Source of the DNA: Mesocricetibacter intestinalis
Lineage (GTDB): Bacteria; Pseudomonadota; Gammaproteobacteria; Enterobacterales; Pasteurellaceae
Direction of reading: 5' to 3'
Assembly (NCBI RefSeq): GCF_004363295.1
Contig: NZ_SNYQ01000005.1
Location: 81,728-145,727, forward strand
Length of the DNA stretch: 64,000 nucleotides
The translations under genes and the position numbers were made by a program. Positions 36,999 to 46,098 of this stretch are shown piece by piece. Each line of letters opens with the position of its first letter. Position 1 is the stretch's first letter. The notes under the pieces are model-generated. The model did not search any database. It worked only from the letters and a program-made list of their open reading frames with translations, and had not been told where the DNA came from.

Positions 36999-38558
36999 TT
37001 ATATGTCCTGCGTCCGGGCTAGATTCAATACTTTAGAAAACAAACGCTTAAATAACAGGGGAATGGAATCTTTACCGCGTTTTTCGATTTCATTCGAGAG
37101 CAAAATGGCTAAGTCCGGCTTTGAAGTGCGTTGAATGGCGCGCTGAATAATTTTGTTGACCGGATAGTTTCCGCCGGGTTTCCACTGGGCCAGACGGATA
37201 AATACATCGGAAAATCCTTGGCTATAAAAGAAATGCTCTATATCCGTTTTAGGCAGCAGGGTAAGCCTTTGATGAGGGTGTTCGTTTGCACCTATCATGT
37301 CTTTGGCGATGGCGGCATATTTATGCCCGCTTTCATCGCCGTCGGTCAGCACATACCATTCGATTCCCATGGCTTGCGCATATTTGAGCAGAGGGCGCAG
37401 TCCGCATTGAGCAAATTCCACAATACGTATGCCTTCCGTGGCTAAATTAATTCCCAGCAGATTTGCCAGTTCGGATAAAATCCATACTTCCGTTTCACCT
37501 TCCACCAGTATCCACATACGGGAAAACAGTGCCAGACTGCGATTATGGTGAATATGAAAGCTCAGGCGGCGGAAATCTTCTTTGCTCAGTTCATGGCGGG
37601 ACAATCGATAGGCTCTGGTGCGATCCGGATAACGTACCAGACGGCAGACAGTAGTGAGATCCGCGCGGGAAATGAGTTCGACCGAGTTGGTGGTCAGAAT
37701 GCGCTGAACCGGCAAATAATTCAGTAATTCCCAGACCATGGCCACCATACGCGGATGTAAGCGGTTTTCGAGATCTTCCAGTAACAATATGGGGCGGACG
37801 TTATGGGCTTTATCCGAGGCGATATTTTCGTGCATAAACAAGCTGAACAGGCTGTGCTTCAGACGTTGTTGGAGCTGCTTGCTCTCGTCTTGCGCCAGTT
37901 TATAACAGAGGGATTGCAGCCGGTTCCAGAGCAGGGCGGGATCTTGGGAAAGTGCGGTGGGATCCAAGCGCTCGATAAAGTAATATTTCAGCAGTTCCGA
38001 AACCGCATAAAATTCTGCGCTTAATTCGTCCCTTTCATTTTTTTCTCTGGGTAAAGGGAGATTGCAAAGGGGCGGAACATTTAAGCGGGCATCCCTTAGG
38101 CGATATACGGGGTGTTGTTTCAGCAAAGCTTGAATCAAGGTTTCTGCCCGGGCGATATTCAGTTCGCCGCCCTGTTGATCTAAAAAAGAATAGCGGGTAT
38201 GGATTTCTCCCTGTGGTTTTTTTTCACCGAAAACGCGCAGATACAGACGTCGGCTCCCTTCTTCGTAGGGGAATAAGGCTTCGCTGAGTTGCCGGGTCAG
38301 GAGGCCGTGGTTTTTCTCTTCCTCCCTGCTTTCGAAAGTAAACAACAGCATAATCTCTTGCTTTTCCGCTGACAGATGAAAATCTTTCGTGTTAAAGCGG
38401 TACAATTTTCCTTCAGGATTGAAAATGACCTGTAATGCCGACAGCAGGCTGGATTTTCCCCAGGAGTTTTCGCCAATCAGCACCATATTTGAACCTAGGC
38501 GCACGGATAATCGCTTAATTCCGCGAAATCCTGCAATATCCAATTGCCGCAAATACAT
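36999..38558 (-). CDS. ybjD: OLD-family ATPase with TOPRIM nuclease domain (YbjD-like)
   Basis: 519 residues. N-terminal AAA/ABC-type ATPase: G-F-R-G-I-K-R-L, Walker A G-E-N-S-W-G-K-S-S, and Walker B region I-L-L-L-E-D-L-E-N-R-L-H-P. A C-terminal TOPRIM domain follows (L-V-E-G-E-T-E-V-W-I-L and V-L-T-D-G-D-E-S-G). This is the OLD (overcoming lysogenization defect) nuclease architecture; E. coli YbjD matches over the full length. Its cellular role is unproven. It ends just upstream of dinB and is divergent from lysO. Confidence 0.88.
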   Translation of the reverse strand: MYLRQLDIAGFRGIKRLSVRLGSNMVLIGENSWGKSSLLSALQVIFNPEGKLYRFNTKDFHLSAEKQEIMLLFTFESREEEKNHGLLTRQLSEALFPYEEGSRRLYLRVFGEKKPQGEIHTRYSFLDQQGGELNIARAETLIQALLKQHPVYRLRDARLNVPPLCNLPLPREKNERDELSAEFYAVSELLKYYFIERLDPTALSQDPALLWNRLQSLCYKLAQDESKQLQQRLKHSLFSLFMHENIASDKAHNVRPILLLEDLENRLHPRMVAMVWELLNYLPVQRILTTNSVELISRADLTTVCRLVRYPDRTRAYRLSRHELSKEDFRRLSFHIHHNRSLALFSRMWILVEGETEVWILSELANLLGINLATEGIRIVEFAQCGLRPLLKYAQAMGIEWYVLTDGDESGHKYAAIAKDMIGANEHPHQRLTLLPKTDIEHFFYSQGFSDVFIRLAQWKPGGNYPVNKIIQRAIQRTSKPDLAILLSNEIEKRGKDSIPLLFKRLFSKVLNLARTQDI

Positions 38559-38640
38559 GGCTCCTCCCTTTTCCGAACTATCTTAACTTATTGATCGTTG
38601 CTATACTGAACGGCAAATTTTTATCATAAAAGCGGATATT

Positions 38641-39546
38641 ATGGAAGGCTTGTTAATTGTTTTAATCCCGATGTTTGCGGGTTATCTGATTAAGATAAAA
38701 AGGCAGATTTTGCTACGACATATCAATCGGGTTTCAATGTTACTGTTGTATATTATTCTATTGCTGATGGGGATTTCTCTGGGACAGCTAGATAATCTGG
38801 CGCAACAGTTGCCGATAATCGGAATTTCCGCCCTGACCTTCGCCTGCTTTACTCAGGGATTCAATCTTATCGGTTTGCTGAGTTACGATAAACTTTCGCC
38901 GCAGCCGCTGAAAAGGGCGGCGCAGCAAACGGGTTCTCGACTGAAGTTGTTATTCGATAGCTTTAAGCTGTGCGCCATGGTCGCATTAGGTTTTGTAGTC
39001 GGTTATTTTAGCAAGGGCATACTGTTTTTACCTTTCGGTACCAGTACTTATGTGCTGATTGCATTGATTTTTCTGGTGGGGATTCAGCTGCGTAATAACG
39101 GAATATCCTTGCGCGAGGTATTTTTCAATTCGCGCGGTATATATACCGGTTTGATTATGGTCGCCACCTCGTTGCTCGGCGGTATGGTCGCCGCACTGGT
39201 GTTAAATTTGCCCGTTGCGCAAGGGCTGGCGCTGGCTTCCGGGTTAGGCTGGTATTCATTATCCAGCGTAGTACTCAATGACGCCTGGGGGCCGGTATTC
39301 GGCAGTATTGCCTTTGTTAATGATTTGTCGCGGGAAATTCTAAGCCTGTTTCTGATTCCTTTTCTGATGCCGAATTATCGTTCCGCCGCCGTCGGCATTT
39401 CCGGCGCTACCGCACTGGATTGCACCCTGCCTGTGATTCAGCGTTCGGGAGGTATGGAAGTGGTTCCGCTGGCGATCAGTTTCGGTTTTGTTACCAATAT
39501 TCTACCGCCCTTATTATTGGTGTTTTTTACTGCGCTTCCGTTGTAG
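38641..39546 (+). CDS. lysO: L-lysine exporter LysO (YbjE)
   Basis: 301 residues with about eight membrane helices in two halves (DUF340 family). The start MEGLLIVLIPMFAGYLIKIK and the S-G-L-G-W-Y-S-L-S-S-V loop with conserved charged N-D-L-S-R-E match LysO, which exports lysine and confers thialysine resistance in E. coli. It has its own promoter region shared with the divergent ybjD-like gene; TATACT at 38603 could be a -10. Confidence 0.9.
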   Translation: MEGLLIVLIPMFAGYLIKIKRQILLRHINRVSMLLLYIILLLMGISLGQLDNLAQQLPIIGISALTFACFTQGFNLIGLLSYDKLSPQPLKRAAQQTGSRLKLLFDSFKLCAMVALGFVVGYFSKGILFLPFGTSTYVLIALIFLVGIQLRNNGISLREVFFNSRGIYTGLIMVATSLLGGMVAALVLNLPVAQGLALASGLGWYSLSSVVLNDAWGPVFGSIAFVNDLSREILSLFLIPFLMPNYRSAAVGISGATALDCTLPVIQRSGGMEVVPLAISFGFVTNILPPLLLVFFTALPL

Positions 39547-39566
39547 GGGAAGCGCTAATTGATGCC

Positions 39567-40979
39567 TTATTCCTTTGGAGAAGGTAACAATAAGTCCAGC
39601 AATGTCGCCATAGCATCTCTTAATGCCTGCTCGCTTAAATCCCCGAAACCGAGGGAAAATAGTTTTCTGTCCTGATAATCGACTGGGTGAATTTTAATCC
39701 CTTGGGCTAATGCCCGGCGACAGAGCTCGGCGGCGGAAACTGGTTGGTGCAAAATTTCAATTAGCAGATAAAAGCCCGAATGTTCGCCGTAATAACGAAT
39801 ACTGTCCTTATAGGGTGCTAATAAGCGGCAGAGCAGTTCCATTTTTCGACGATAAATTTTTCTCATACGGTGAATATGTTTTTCAAACTCTCCCTGCTGA
39901 ATAAAATTCGCCAGGCGTTGTTGTTCAAAGCGGGAAACGGACGAGTGGAAAAATTCACAATATTGTTGGTAAGCTTTTAATAATGGCTTAGGCAGCACCA
40001 TAAAGCTAATGCGTAAAGCCGGCATCAGCAATTTGGAAAAGGAGCCCAGATAGATCACCTTATGTTTAAAATCCAAGCTTTGCAGAGCCGGAATGGGGCG
40101 GCCTTTATAGCGAAATTCACTGTCATAATCATCTTCGATAATATAGCGATCCTGCGCCTGATTGGCCCAATCCAATAACTGTTGGCGCCGAGTAATGGAT
40201 AAAACCTGCCCGAAAGGGTACAAATGAGAAGGGGTCAGATAGGCGATATTAATCTTATGGCGCTTTAGAAATTCAATATCAAACCAATCTTCTTCTTCGC
40301 TGACCGGTAATTTAACCACCTCTTTTTCATATAGGTTTAACAGTTTTTCCACTTTGGGGTAACCGAAGCTTTCCATGGCATAGATCATAGATTGCTGTGG
40401 GATATGGCGATTAAACAGCAGGATCAATTGTTGCAGACAGCCCTCCACGCCGGCGGCGATCACAATTTGTTGCGCATCGCAGTTTACCCCCCGCGATAAA
40501 GCCAAATAATGGGCTATTTGTTGGCGTAAGTTGGCATCCCCCTGTTTATCTCCCAAGCTGAGCAATTCCCGCCCTTGAGCATAAAAACAGCTGCGGGCGG
40601 CCTTGCGCCAGCTTTGCAGCGGAAAATGGCAGCTATCGATTCTATTCGGATCCAGATCGAATTTTAGCTTGGGTAAATCCTGAAAGTGCGGTACTTTCGG
40701 CGGAATTTTTGCCGAATTAAAATCCAGTTCCGCCTGAAAGCAGACAAAAAATCCCCGCCGCGTTTTAGATTCGATATAGCCTTCCGCCTGTAGCTGCGTA
40801 TAGGCGCTTTCCACCGTATTTTGGCTAATTTGTAAATATTCGCATAGGCGGCGTTTGGAAGGCAGGCGTTGAGCAAAATTCAGCCTCTGGCAGTGGATAT
40901 CCGCTTTAATTTGCTCGTAGAGTTGCAAGTAGAGAGGCGTTCGGAGGGATTTATCCAGTGAATAGCTTAGTTTTTGCAT
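39567..40979 (-). CDS. pdxR: PdxR, MocR-type transcriptional activator of pdxST
   Basis: 470 residues: an N-terminal GntR-type winged helix (P-L-Y-L-Q-L-Y-E-Q-I, then L-P-S-K-R-R-L-C-E-Y-L) joined to an aminotransferase-like domain with Y-I-I-E-D-D-Y-D-S-E-F-R-Y and G-S-F-S-K, the PLP-binding lysine. MocR regulators of this kind sense PLP and control pdxST, which lies divergently 101 bases away. The start at 40979 follows GAGGTCAGAA; an ATG four codons upstream is less well placed. Confidence 0.9.
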   Translation of the reverse strand: MQKLSYSLDKSLRTPLYLQLYEQIKADIHCQRLNFAQRLPSKRRLCEYLQISQNTVESAYTQLQAEGYIESKTRRGFFVCFQAELDFNSAKIPPKVPHFQDLPKLKFDLDPNRIDSCHFPLQSWRKAARSCFYAQGRELLSLGDKQGDANLRQQIAHYLALSRGVNCDAQQIVIAAGVEGCLQQLILLFNRHIPQQSMIYAMESFGYPKVEKLLNLYEKEVVKLPVSEEEDWFDIEFLKRHKINIAYLTPSHLYPFGQVLSITRRQQLLDWANQAQDRYIIEDDYDSEFRYKGRPIPALQSLDFKHKVIYLGSFSKLLMPALRISFMVLPKPLLKAYQQYCEFFHSSVSRFEQQRLANFIQQGEFEKHIHRMRKIYRRKMELLCRLLAPYKDSIRYYGEHSGFYLLIEILHQPVSAAELCRRALAQGIKIHPVDYQDRKLFSLGFGDLSEQALRDAMATLLDLLLPSPKE

Positions 40980-41080
40980 TTCTGACCTCATTAAATTTAT
41001 TAATTCTGACCCTTTTAATCATACCTGAGCGAACACAAAATAGCGAAAGCGTTATTCATTAAACTTAGCAGGAGAGAAAA

Positions 41081-41968
41081 ATGACAATAATTACCGGATC
41101 GGAAGTGGTAAAACGGGGCATGGCGCAAATGCAGAAAGGCGGCGTGATTATGGATGTGGTAAATGCGGAGCAGGCGCGTATTGCGGAGGCCGCCGGTGCG
41201 GTAGCGGTAATGGCGTTGGAACGCGTTCCTTCCGATATCCGTGCTGCCGGCGGCGTGGCGCGTATGGCAAATCCGCAAATTGTGAAAGAAGTGATGAATG
41301 CGGTTTCTATTCCGGTAATGGCGAAAGCCCGAATCGGACATATTACGGAAGCGCGCATATTGGAATCGCTGGGGGTGGATTATATTGATGAAAGTGAAGT
41401 GCTTACCCCGGCGGATGAAGAATTTCATTTGTTGAAAAGCGAGTTTAAGGTTCCTTTTGTCTGCGGCTGTCGTGATTTGGGCGAAGCCTTACGCCGCATC
41501 GGCGAGGGGGCATCAATGCTACGTACCAAAGGTGAACCCGGCACCGGGAATATTGTGGAAGCAGTACGCCATATGCGTAAAGTCAATAGCCAAATCCGCA
41601 AAGTAGCGGCCATGAGCGATGACGAACTAATGACCGAAGCAAAAAATCTTGCCGCCCCTTTTGAATTGTTGCAGCAAATCAAAACATTGGGGAAACTGCC
41701 GGTAGTGAATTTTGCCGCCGGAGGTGTGGCAACCCCTGCTGATGCCGCATTAATGATGGAACTCGGTGCGGACGGTGTATTTGTCGGTTCCGGTATTTTT
41801 AAATCGGAAAACCCGGAAAAATTTGCCCGAGCTATTGTACAGGCCACCACCCATTATCGGGATTATGATTTAATCGCCCGTTTATGTGAAGATTTGGGTG
41901 AACCCATGAAAGGACTGGAAATTTCCCGCCTGGCGCCGAATGAAAGAATGCAGGAGCGCGGTTGGTAA
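41081..41968 (+). CDS. pdxS: PLP synthase lyase subunit PdxS
   Basis: 295 residues, a (beta-alpha)8 barrel enzyme that condenses ribose 5-phosphate, glyceraldehyde 3-phosphate and ammonia into pyridoxal 5-phosphate (DXP-independent route). Typical blocks: [31 protein letters not shown] and [15 protein letters not shown] precedes the ATG. pdxT starts one base after its stop. Many gamma-proteobacteria use the E. coli-type PdxA/PdxJ route instead. Confidence 0.98.
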   Translation: MTIITGSEVVKRGMAQMQKGGVIMDVVNAEQARIAEAAGAVAVMALERVPSDIRAAGGVARMANPQIVKEVMNAVSIPVMAKARIGHITEARILESLGVDYIDESEVLTPADEEFHLLKSEFKVPFVCGCRDLGEALRRIGEGASMLRTKGEPGTGNIVEAVRHMRKVNSQIRKVAAMSDDELMTEAKNLAAPFELLQQIKTLGKLPVVNFAAGGVATPADAALMMELGADGVFVGSGIFKSENPEKFARAIVQATTHYRDYDLIARLCEDLGEPMKGLEISRLAPNERMQERGW

Positions 41969-41969
41969 G

Positions 41970-42584
41970 ATGGATTATTCAGGTTTAAATATCGGCGTTC
42001 TTGCTCTACAAGGGGCGAGCGCCGAACATTTGCAACAGCTGCAAAGCTTGGGGGCAAAGGGAGTTGCAGTCAAAAAAGTTACTCAGCTGGCAGAATTGGA
42101 CGGGCTGATCCTGCCCGGCGGAGAAAGCACCGCCATAGGCAAATTAATGGTGCAATACGGCTTTATCGACGCCATACGCCGATTCGCCGCACAGGGCAAA
42201 CCGATTTTCGGTACCTGTGCGGGCATGATCTTATTGGCTAAGGAGATTGAAGGCGGCGAACCGGCGCATTTGGGACTGATGGATATCAGTGTGCGGCGTA
42301 ATGCTTTCGGCAGACAGACGGATAGTTTTCAGGCGGATATCGAAGTGGAAGGATTAAGTGCGCCTTTCCCGAGCGTATTTATCCGGGCGCCTTATATTCT
42401 TGGAACTCGTCAACAGGTACAAACATTGGCGGTTTTTAGCGGATATCCGGTATTGGCGCGCCAACAAAATTTACTGGCATGTGCTTTTCACCCTGAATTA
42501 ACAGCGGATAACCGCATTACCGATTTGTTTTTACAAATGGTTTGTCAGGCCGGAAAGGCAAAAATGCAAGGAAAAGCAAGCTAA
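41970..42584 (+). CDS. pdxT: PLP synthase glutaminase subunit PdxT
   Basis: 204 residues, class I glutamine amidotransferase. It has the oxyanion segment L-P-G-G-E-S-T-A-I-G, the nucleophile in F-G-T-C-A-G-M and the His-Glu pair in F-H-P-E-L. It passes ammonia to PdxS in a 12:12 complex. The start at 41970 is one base after the pdxS stop; a frame opening 30 bases earlier lies inside pdxS. Confidence 0.97.
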   Translation: MDYSGLNIGVLALQGASAEHLQQLQSLGAKGVAVKKVTQLAELDGLILPGGESTAIGKLMVQYGFIDAIRRFAAQGKPIFGTCAGMILLAKEIEGGEPAHLGLMDISVRRNAFGRQTDSFQADIEVEGLSAPFPSVFIRAPYILGTRQQVQTLAVFSGYPVLARQQNLLACAFHPELTADNRITDLFLQMVCQAGKAKMQGKAS

Positions 42585-42726
42585 CCGGAACTATGCCGAA
42601 ATAACCTTGTTGCAATAAAAATTAAAGGTCATCAAAAATTCTTCTTGAGAAATTATTCCGTTAAAATATCATCAGGTATAAAAAGTTAATACCAATTAAT
42701 AAGAGATTATTTTAATGGAGAATACT

Positions 42727-43092
42727 ATGAAAGGCTTATTTACTATTGTTTTTATCGGTGCTTTGACTTGTTCTGCGGCAAATGCAAAACCTGTTAATAG
42801 TTTTGCTCAGGCCGTGGATAAAGTGATCGCTTCTATTGAAAAGAATCAGCTTTCTCCTCTGAAAACGGAATGTTTAATTTTTATGGAAAGCGAAGTCAAT
42901 GATATTTACTATTTTGTTGATGTGAGGGAAAAACATGATGAAAAGTGCGGGGGAGCACCCTATACCGCGCCAAGATTAATGAGCTATGAGGTGAATAAAA
43001 AAACAGGCGAACTATGTACGGACAGTATTGTCTGGGCGGAGCGCTCAGGGGCGGAAGATCCTTATGCCTTTGTATGTAACCCGATTAATTAA
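42727..43092 (+). CDS. Small secreted protein of unknown function
   Basis: 121 residues from the ATG at 42727, which lies five bases after GGAGA; an ATG at 42715 is in frame but lacks a ribosome site. A Sec signal peptide (MKGLFTIVFIGALTCSAANA, cleavage after A-N-A) leads a mature chain of about 100 residues with four cysteines (T-E-C, E-K-C-G-G, E-L-C-T, F-V-C-N), suited to two disulfides in the periplasm. No family is recognised and no operon partner is present. Confidence 0.7.
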   Translation: MKGLFTIVFIGALTCSAANAKPVNSFAQAVDKVIASIEKNQLSPLKTECLIFMESEVNDIYYFVDVREKHDEKCGGAPYTAPRLMSYEVNKKTGELCTDSIVWAERSGAEDPYAFVCNPIN

Positions 43093-43181
43093 ATTTTTTA
43101 TGCACAAGTAGTCGGCAATTGTATCTATTTTAATCTTTGGATTGAACTACTGTACTATTTGAGTAGATATATCGTATATAC

Positions 43182-43197
43182 TGTGATCTAAATCACA
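43182..43197. promoter_or_regulatory. CRP site upstream of the TM2-domain gene
   Basis: Perfect TGTGA-N6-TCACA, extended to the palindrome CTGTGATCTAAATCACAG, 75-90 bases before the TM2 gene start. TATGAT at 43205-43210 could be an overlapping -10, so activation or repression is possible. Confidence 0.7.
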
Positions 43198-43271
43198 GAC
43201 AGTTTATGATTTTTTAAGTAGGATTAATTTAAATTATTCACTTAAATTGAAAAATGGGACTGGAGTTCATT

Positions 43272-43619
43272 ATGGATGTAAAACAATTTGCTGAATCATA
43301 TGTATTGGCTAATTCAGGTAATTTTCCTAACGATAAGATTTTCTTGTTGAAAGAAAAATTATCATCACTTCCTGAAGATAGACAAAATTCTATTCAGGCT
43401 GTAGGTTTGAAGAACCCGATAGTAACATTAATGCTATCTTTGTTTTTAGGAACATTAAGTATCGATCGTTTTTATTTAGGAGATATTGGCCTAGGAATTT
43501 TAAAGATAGTATCTGTTTTATGTTTTGGTGTAGGTCTGATTTGGGTATTTTTAGACATATATTTTTGCTATAAAAAAACAAAAGAAATTAATTTTAACAA
43601 AATTATGCTAGTGGTGTAG
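43272..43619 (+). CDS. TM2-domain membrane protein
   Basis: 115 residues. A charged N-terminal half (about 1-50) is followed by the TM2 pattern: a first helix with L-S-L-F-L-G-T-L-S-I-D-R-F-Y-L-G-D-I-G-L-G, then K-I-V-S-V-L-C-F-G-V-G-L-I-W-V-F-L-D. The D-R-F-Y-L-G turn between the helices is diagnostic. TM2 proteins have no settled function in bacteria. The ATG at 43272 lies six bases after GGAG. A consensus CRP site lies upstream. Confidence 0.75.
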   Translation: MDVKQFAESYVLANSGNFPNDKIFLLKEKLSSLPEDRQNSIQAVGLKNPIVTLMLSLFLGTLSIDRFYLGDIGLGILKIVSVLCFGVGLIWVFLDIYFCYKKTKEINFNKIMLVV

Positions 43620-43639
43620 AGCAAGCAATATTTTTAAAG

Positions 43640-43664
43640 AAACCCTTATTTAAGGTTTTTTTTA
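43640..43664 (+). terminator. Possible terminator after the TM2 gene
   Basis: Short imperfect hairpin (AAACC / GGTTT around CTTATTTAA) followed by a run of T, 20 bases after the stop. Confidence 0.4.
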
Positions 43665-43809
43665 TGATGTGATGTTTTGAAAATTGCATTGCTATCCATT
43701 TAGCTAAGAGGAAATTGAAGCTATTAATCAGAATTGTGGTTGCAACGAGGGTTAACGGATTTGATTTTAGATTAGATAAATAGGCTCAGTCCGCCTTTGA
43801 TTTTGGAGA
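43665..43809. other. Empty interval between the TM2 gene and ssrA
   Basis: About 145 AT-rich bases in which I see no gene, repeat or RNA. The interval up to the ssrA 3-prime end at 43980 otherwise holds only the ssrA terminator. Confidence 0.4.
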
Positions 43810-43845
43810 GAAAAAAGCCCCTTAACATTTGGTTACGGGGCTTTA
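43810..43845 (-). terminator. Terminator of ssrA
   Basis: Stem AAAGCCCC / GGGGCTTT, followed on the minus strand by six T; about 135 bases past the mature tmRNA end. Confidence 0.75.
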
Positions 43846-43979
43846 ATCCTTCTACGGTTTAATCTTTTTACGGATCATATAGGGCTTATTTACCGTATAT
43901 TTACGTCATATTATTTTATAACGAAATCCTATAACACATTGATTTTATTACCGTAGTTATATCGATGTTATATAATTTT

Positions 43980-44346
43980 TGGTGGAGCTGGCGGGAGTTG
44001 AACCCGCGTCCGAAATTACTCTACCTTCAGCACTACACGTTTAGTCTGGTCTTTAATTTCATTTACCCACTGCGGACAGACACGCGACAGATAAACTAGC
44101 TTGATTCAATTTAACGCTTCGATCCTCAAGCGGAGGCTTCCACGCGATCTCGTTTGGGTTTGACTCCTCTTGATCCCCGTCTTACGAGCGGAAGCTGGGG
44201 AGAGAAGGCTAAGAGCAGGTTATTAAGCTGCTAAAGCGTATTGTTCGTCGTTTGCGACTATTTTTTTGCGGTTTATTTACGAGGCCTACCGCACCTCGAC
44301 GTGCACCTTGGGCTTCGCCAATCCCGTCGAATCCAGAATCAGCCCC
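43980..44346 (-). ncRNA. ssrA: Transfer-messenger RNA (tmRNA)
   Basis: 367 bases. The 5-prime end GGGGCTGATTCTGGATTCGA and the 3-prime end TTCAACTCCCGCCAGCTCCA followed by CCA form the tRNA-like domain. The internal frame (GCAAACGACGAACAATACGC and on) encodes the tag ANDEQYALAA with a TAA stop. tmRNA with SmpB rescues ribosomes stalled on broken messages and tags the product for ClpXP. The tag has Gln at position 5 where E. coli has Asn. Confidence 0.98.
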
Positions 44347-44506
44347 AAAATAGACGGGCAGTCTAACAAATATCAATACGAATATAAAGTAAAATTTTGC
44401 GCTTTCGGTGAAATATCGAGGCGAAACGGATACTGAATTGAGCGCTATGGGCTTGATTTCAAAAAAAACGGTAAAATTGACCGCTCTTTTGTTTGTTGTT
44501 TTTAAA

Positions 44507-44530
44507 TTATTTCAATAATTATTGAAATAA
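44507..44530. promoter_or_regulatory. ArsR-type operator upstream of arsR
   Basis: A perfect 24-bp palindrome with arms TTATTTCAATAA / TTATTGAAATAA, centred about 39 bases before the arsR start. Same half-sites recur between arsR and acr3 (44904-44933). Confidence 0.65.
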
Positions 44531-44557
44531 AAAATAAAGGGATTAGAATCATGTGCC

Positions 44558-44881
44558 ATGAATACAGAATCTGCAAGTAAATTGTTTGAAAGCCTTTCTT
44601 CACCCATTCGGTTGAAGATCTTTCAGCACTTAACCCTTCAGGGACATCAGGGCATGGTGGCGGGCGAGCTGGCCAAACAACTTGGGTTGGCACCGAACAA
44701 TCTTTCTTTTCACTTAAAAACCCTGCTTGCCGCAAACTTGATTTATTCCCGGCAAGAGGGGCGTTTTATCCGCTACTATGCCAATTTACCCCTGATGATG
44801 AAGCTGGTTTCGTTTTTAACTGCGCGCTGCTGTCAAAATGAAGCGGGTGATACTGATTGTAAAAAATTTTGCGGCGATTAA
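44558..44881 (+). CDS. arsR: ArsR-family metalloid-responsive repressor
   Basis: 107 residues, winged-helix ArsR/SmtB fold: L-F-E-S-L-S-S-P-I-R-L-K-I-F near the start and recognition helix L-G-L-A-P-N-N-L-S-F-H-L-K-T-L. The C-terminus carries four cysteines (R-C-C-Q-N, T-D-C-K-K-F-C), a plausible arsenite-binding set that differs in place from E. coli ArsR. It would release its operators on arsenite binding and derepress acr3. The ribosome site AAAGGGA is better placed for an ATG at 44551, which opens only a nine-codon peptide overlapping the arsR start. Confidence 0.88.
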   Translation: MNTESASKLFESLSSPIRLKIFQHLTLQGHQGMVAGELAKQLGLAPNNLSFHLKTLLAANLIYSRQEGRFIRYYANLPLMMKLVSFLTARCCQNEAGDTDCKKFCGD

Positions 44882-44903
44882 AAGCTAAAAAATTTTAACT
44901 ATA

Positions 44904-44933
44904 TATTTCAATATGTCTTGAATTATTGAAATA
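44904..44933. promoter_or_regulatory. Second ArsR-type site between arsR and acr3
   Basis: TATTTCAATA and TATTGAAATA, the same half-sites as at 44507-44530 but separated by ten extra bases, that is about one helical turn. Suggests separate control of the exporter. Confidence 0.5.
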
Positions 44934-44966
44934 AGTATTTATGGAGCCAAAGGGAGAAATTTTTAA

Positions 44967-45977
44967 ATGGGCATTTTTGAACGTTTTCTAACGATTTGGG
45001 TGCTACTGGCGATTATTATCGGGGTGGCTATCGGGCTGATAATACCCGAACAAATTCAGGCTATCGCTTTACTGGAGGCGGCACATATTAATTTACCCGT
45101 AGCCTTGTTGATTTGGCTGATGATTTATCCGATGATGATTCAAATTGACTGGTCGGCAATTAAAAATGTGGGTAAAAAACCGCAGGGGTTAATTTTAACC
45201 CTGGTGATTAACTGGTTGATTAAGCCTTTCAGTATGGCCTTGATCGGATGGTTATTTTTTCACTTTTTATTTGCCCCTTGGGTAGATCCGCAGTCGGCGC
45301 AAGAATATATCGCAGGTATGATTTTGCTCGGCGTTGCACCCTGTACGGCGATGGTATTTGTTTGGTCGCAGCTGGTTAAAGGGGATCCGAACTACACTTT
45401 AGTGCAGGTTTCCGTCAACGATATTATTATGATTTTCGCTTTTGCGCCTATTGCCGGTTTTTTATTAGGGGTGAGCAATATTGAAATTCCCGTCGCCACC
45501 TTAGTTTACAGTACGGTTCTCTATGTATTACTGCCGCTAAGCGCCGGTTGGTTTACTCGCCGTCTGTTGTTAAAGGGGAATAGATCCGTCAGCGCTTTTA
45601 CCGCAAAATTAAAACCTTTTTCAATGGCGGGATTATTGTTGACCGTGATTTTGTTATTCGCTTTTCAAGCCAATACCATTATCGCTCAACCGCTGATAAT
45701 AGGTTTAATCGCTATACCCTTGCTGGTGCAGACCTATGGTATTTTCTGGTTAGGCTATATTATCGCCAAAGTGCTGAAGTTGCCCCATGCGATTGCCGCA
45801 CCGGCCTGCCTAATCGGCACCAGTAATTTTTTTGAACTGGCGGTGGCGGTTGCTATTTCATTATTCGGTTTGCATTCCGGTGCGGCATTGGCCACGGTTG
45901 TGGGGGTTTTAGTCGAGGTACCGGTAATGTTGTCTTTAGTATTTATTATCAATCGACTGAATCAATATTCATCTTAA
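44967..45977 (+). CDS. acr3: Arsenite efflux permease of the Acr3 family
   Basis: 336 residues, about ten membrane helices, BASS superfamily. The Acr3 signature [15 protein letters not shown] with the essential cysteine (Cys126) is present, as is a second conserved loop [12 protein letters not shown]. It exports arsenite with proton motive force. No arsenate reductase (arsC) is adjacent, so arsenate resistance would need a reductase elsewhere. Confidence 0.93.
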   Translation: MGIFERFLTIWVLLAIIIGVAIGLIIPEQIQAIALLEAAHINLPVALLIWLMIYPMMIQIDWSAIKNVGKKPQGLILTLVINWLIKPFSMALIGWLFFHFLFAPWVDPQSAQEYIAGMILLGVAPCTAMVFVWSQLVKGDPNYTLVQVSVNDIIMIFAFAPIAGFLLGVSNIEIPVATLVYSTVLYVLLPLSAGWFTRRLLLKGNRSVSAFTAKLKPFSMAGLLLTVILLFAFQANTIIAQPLIIGLIAIPLLVQTYGIFWLGYIIAKVLKLPHAIAAPACLIGTSNFFELAVAVAISLFGLHSGAALATVVGVLVEVPVMLSLVFIINRLNQYSS

Positions 45978-46098
45978 AGGAAATACATAGCCGGAGCGAA
46001 TGACACCCGCAGGCGATCCGGCGGAAATCAAATAATATTAATTGGATTAGCGGTATTATCGAGGTGAAAAAACTTGCCGAAAAATGACCGCACTTTTT

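Noticed and set aside
43681..43800. Degenerate transposase remnant before ssrA
   Set aside because: Short translated pieces gave no recognisable family.
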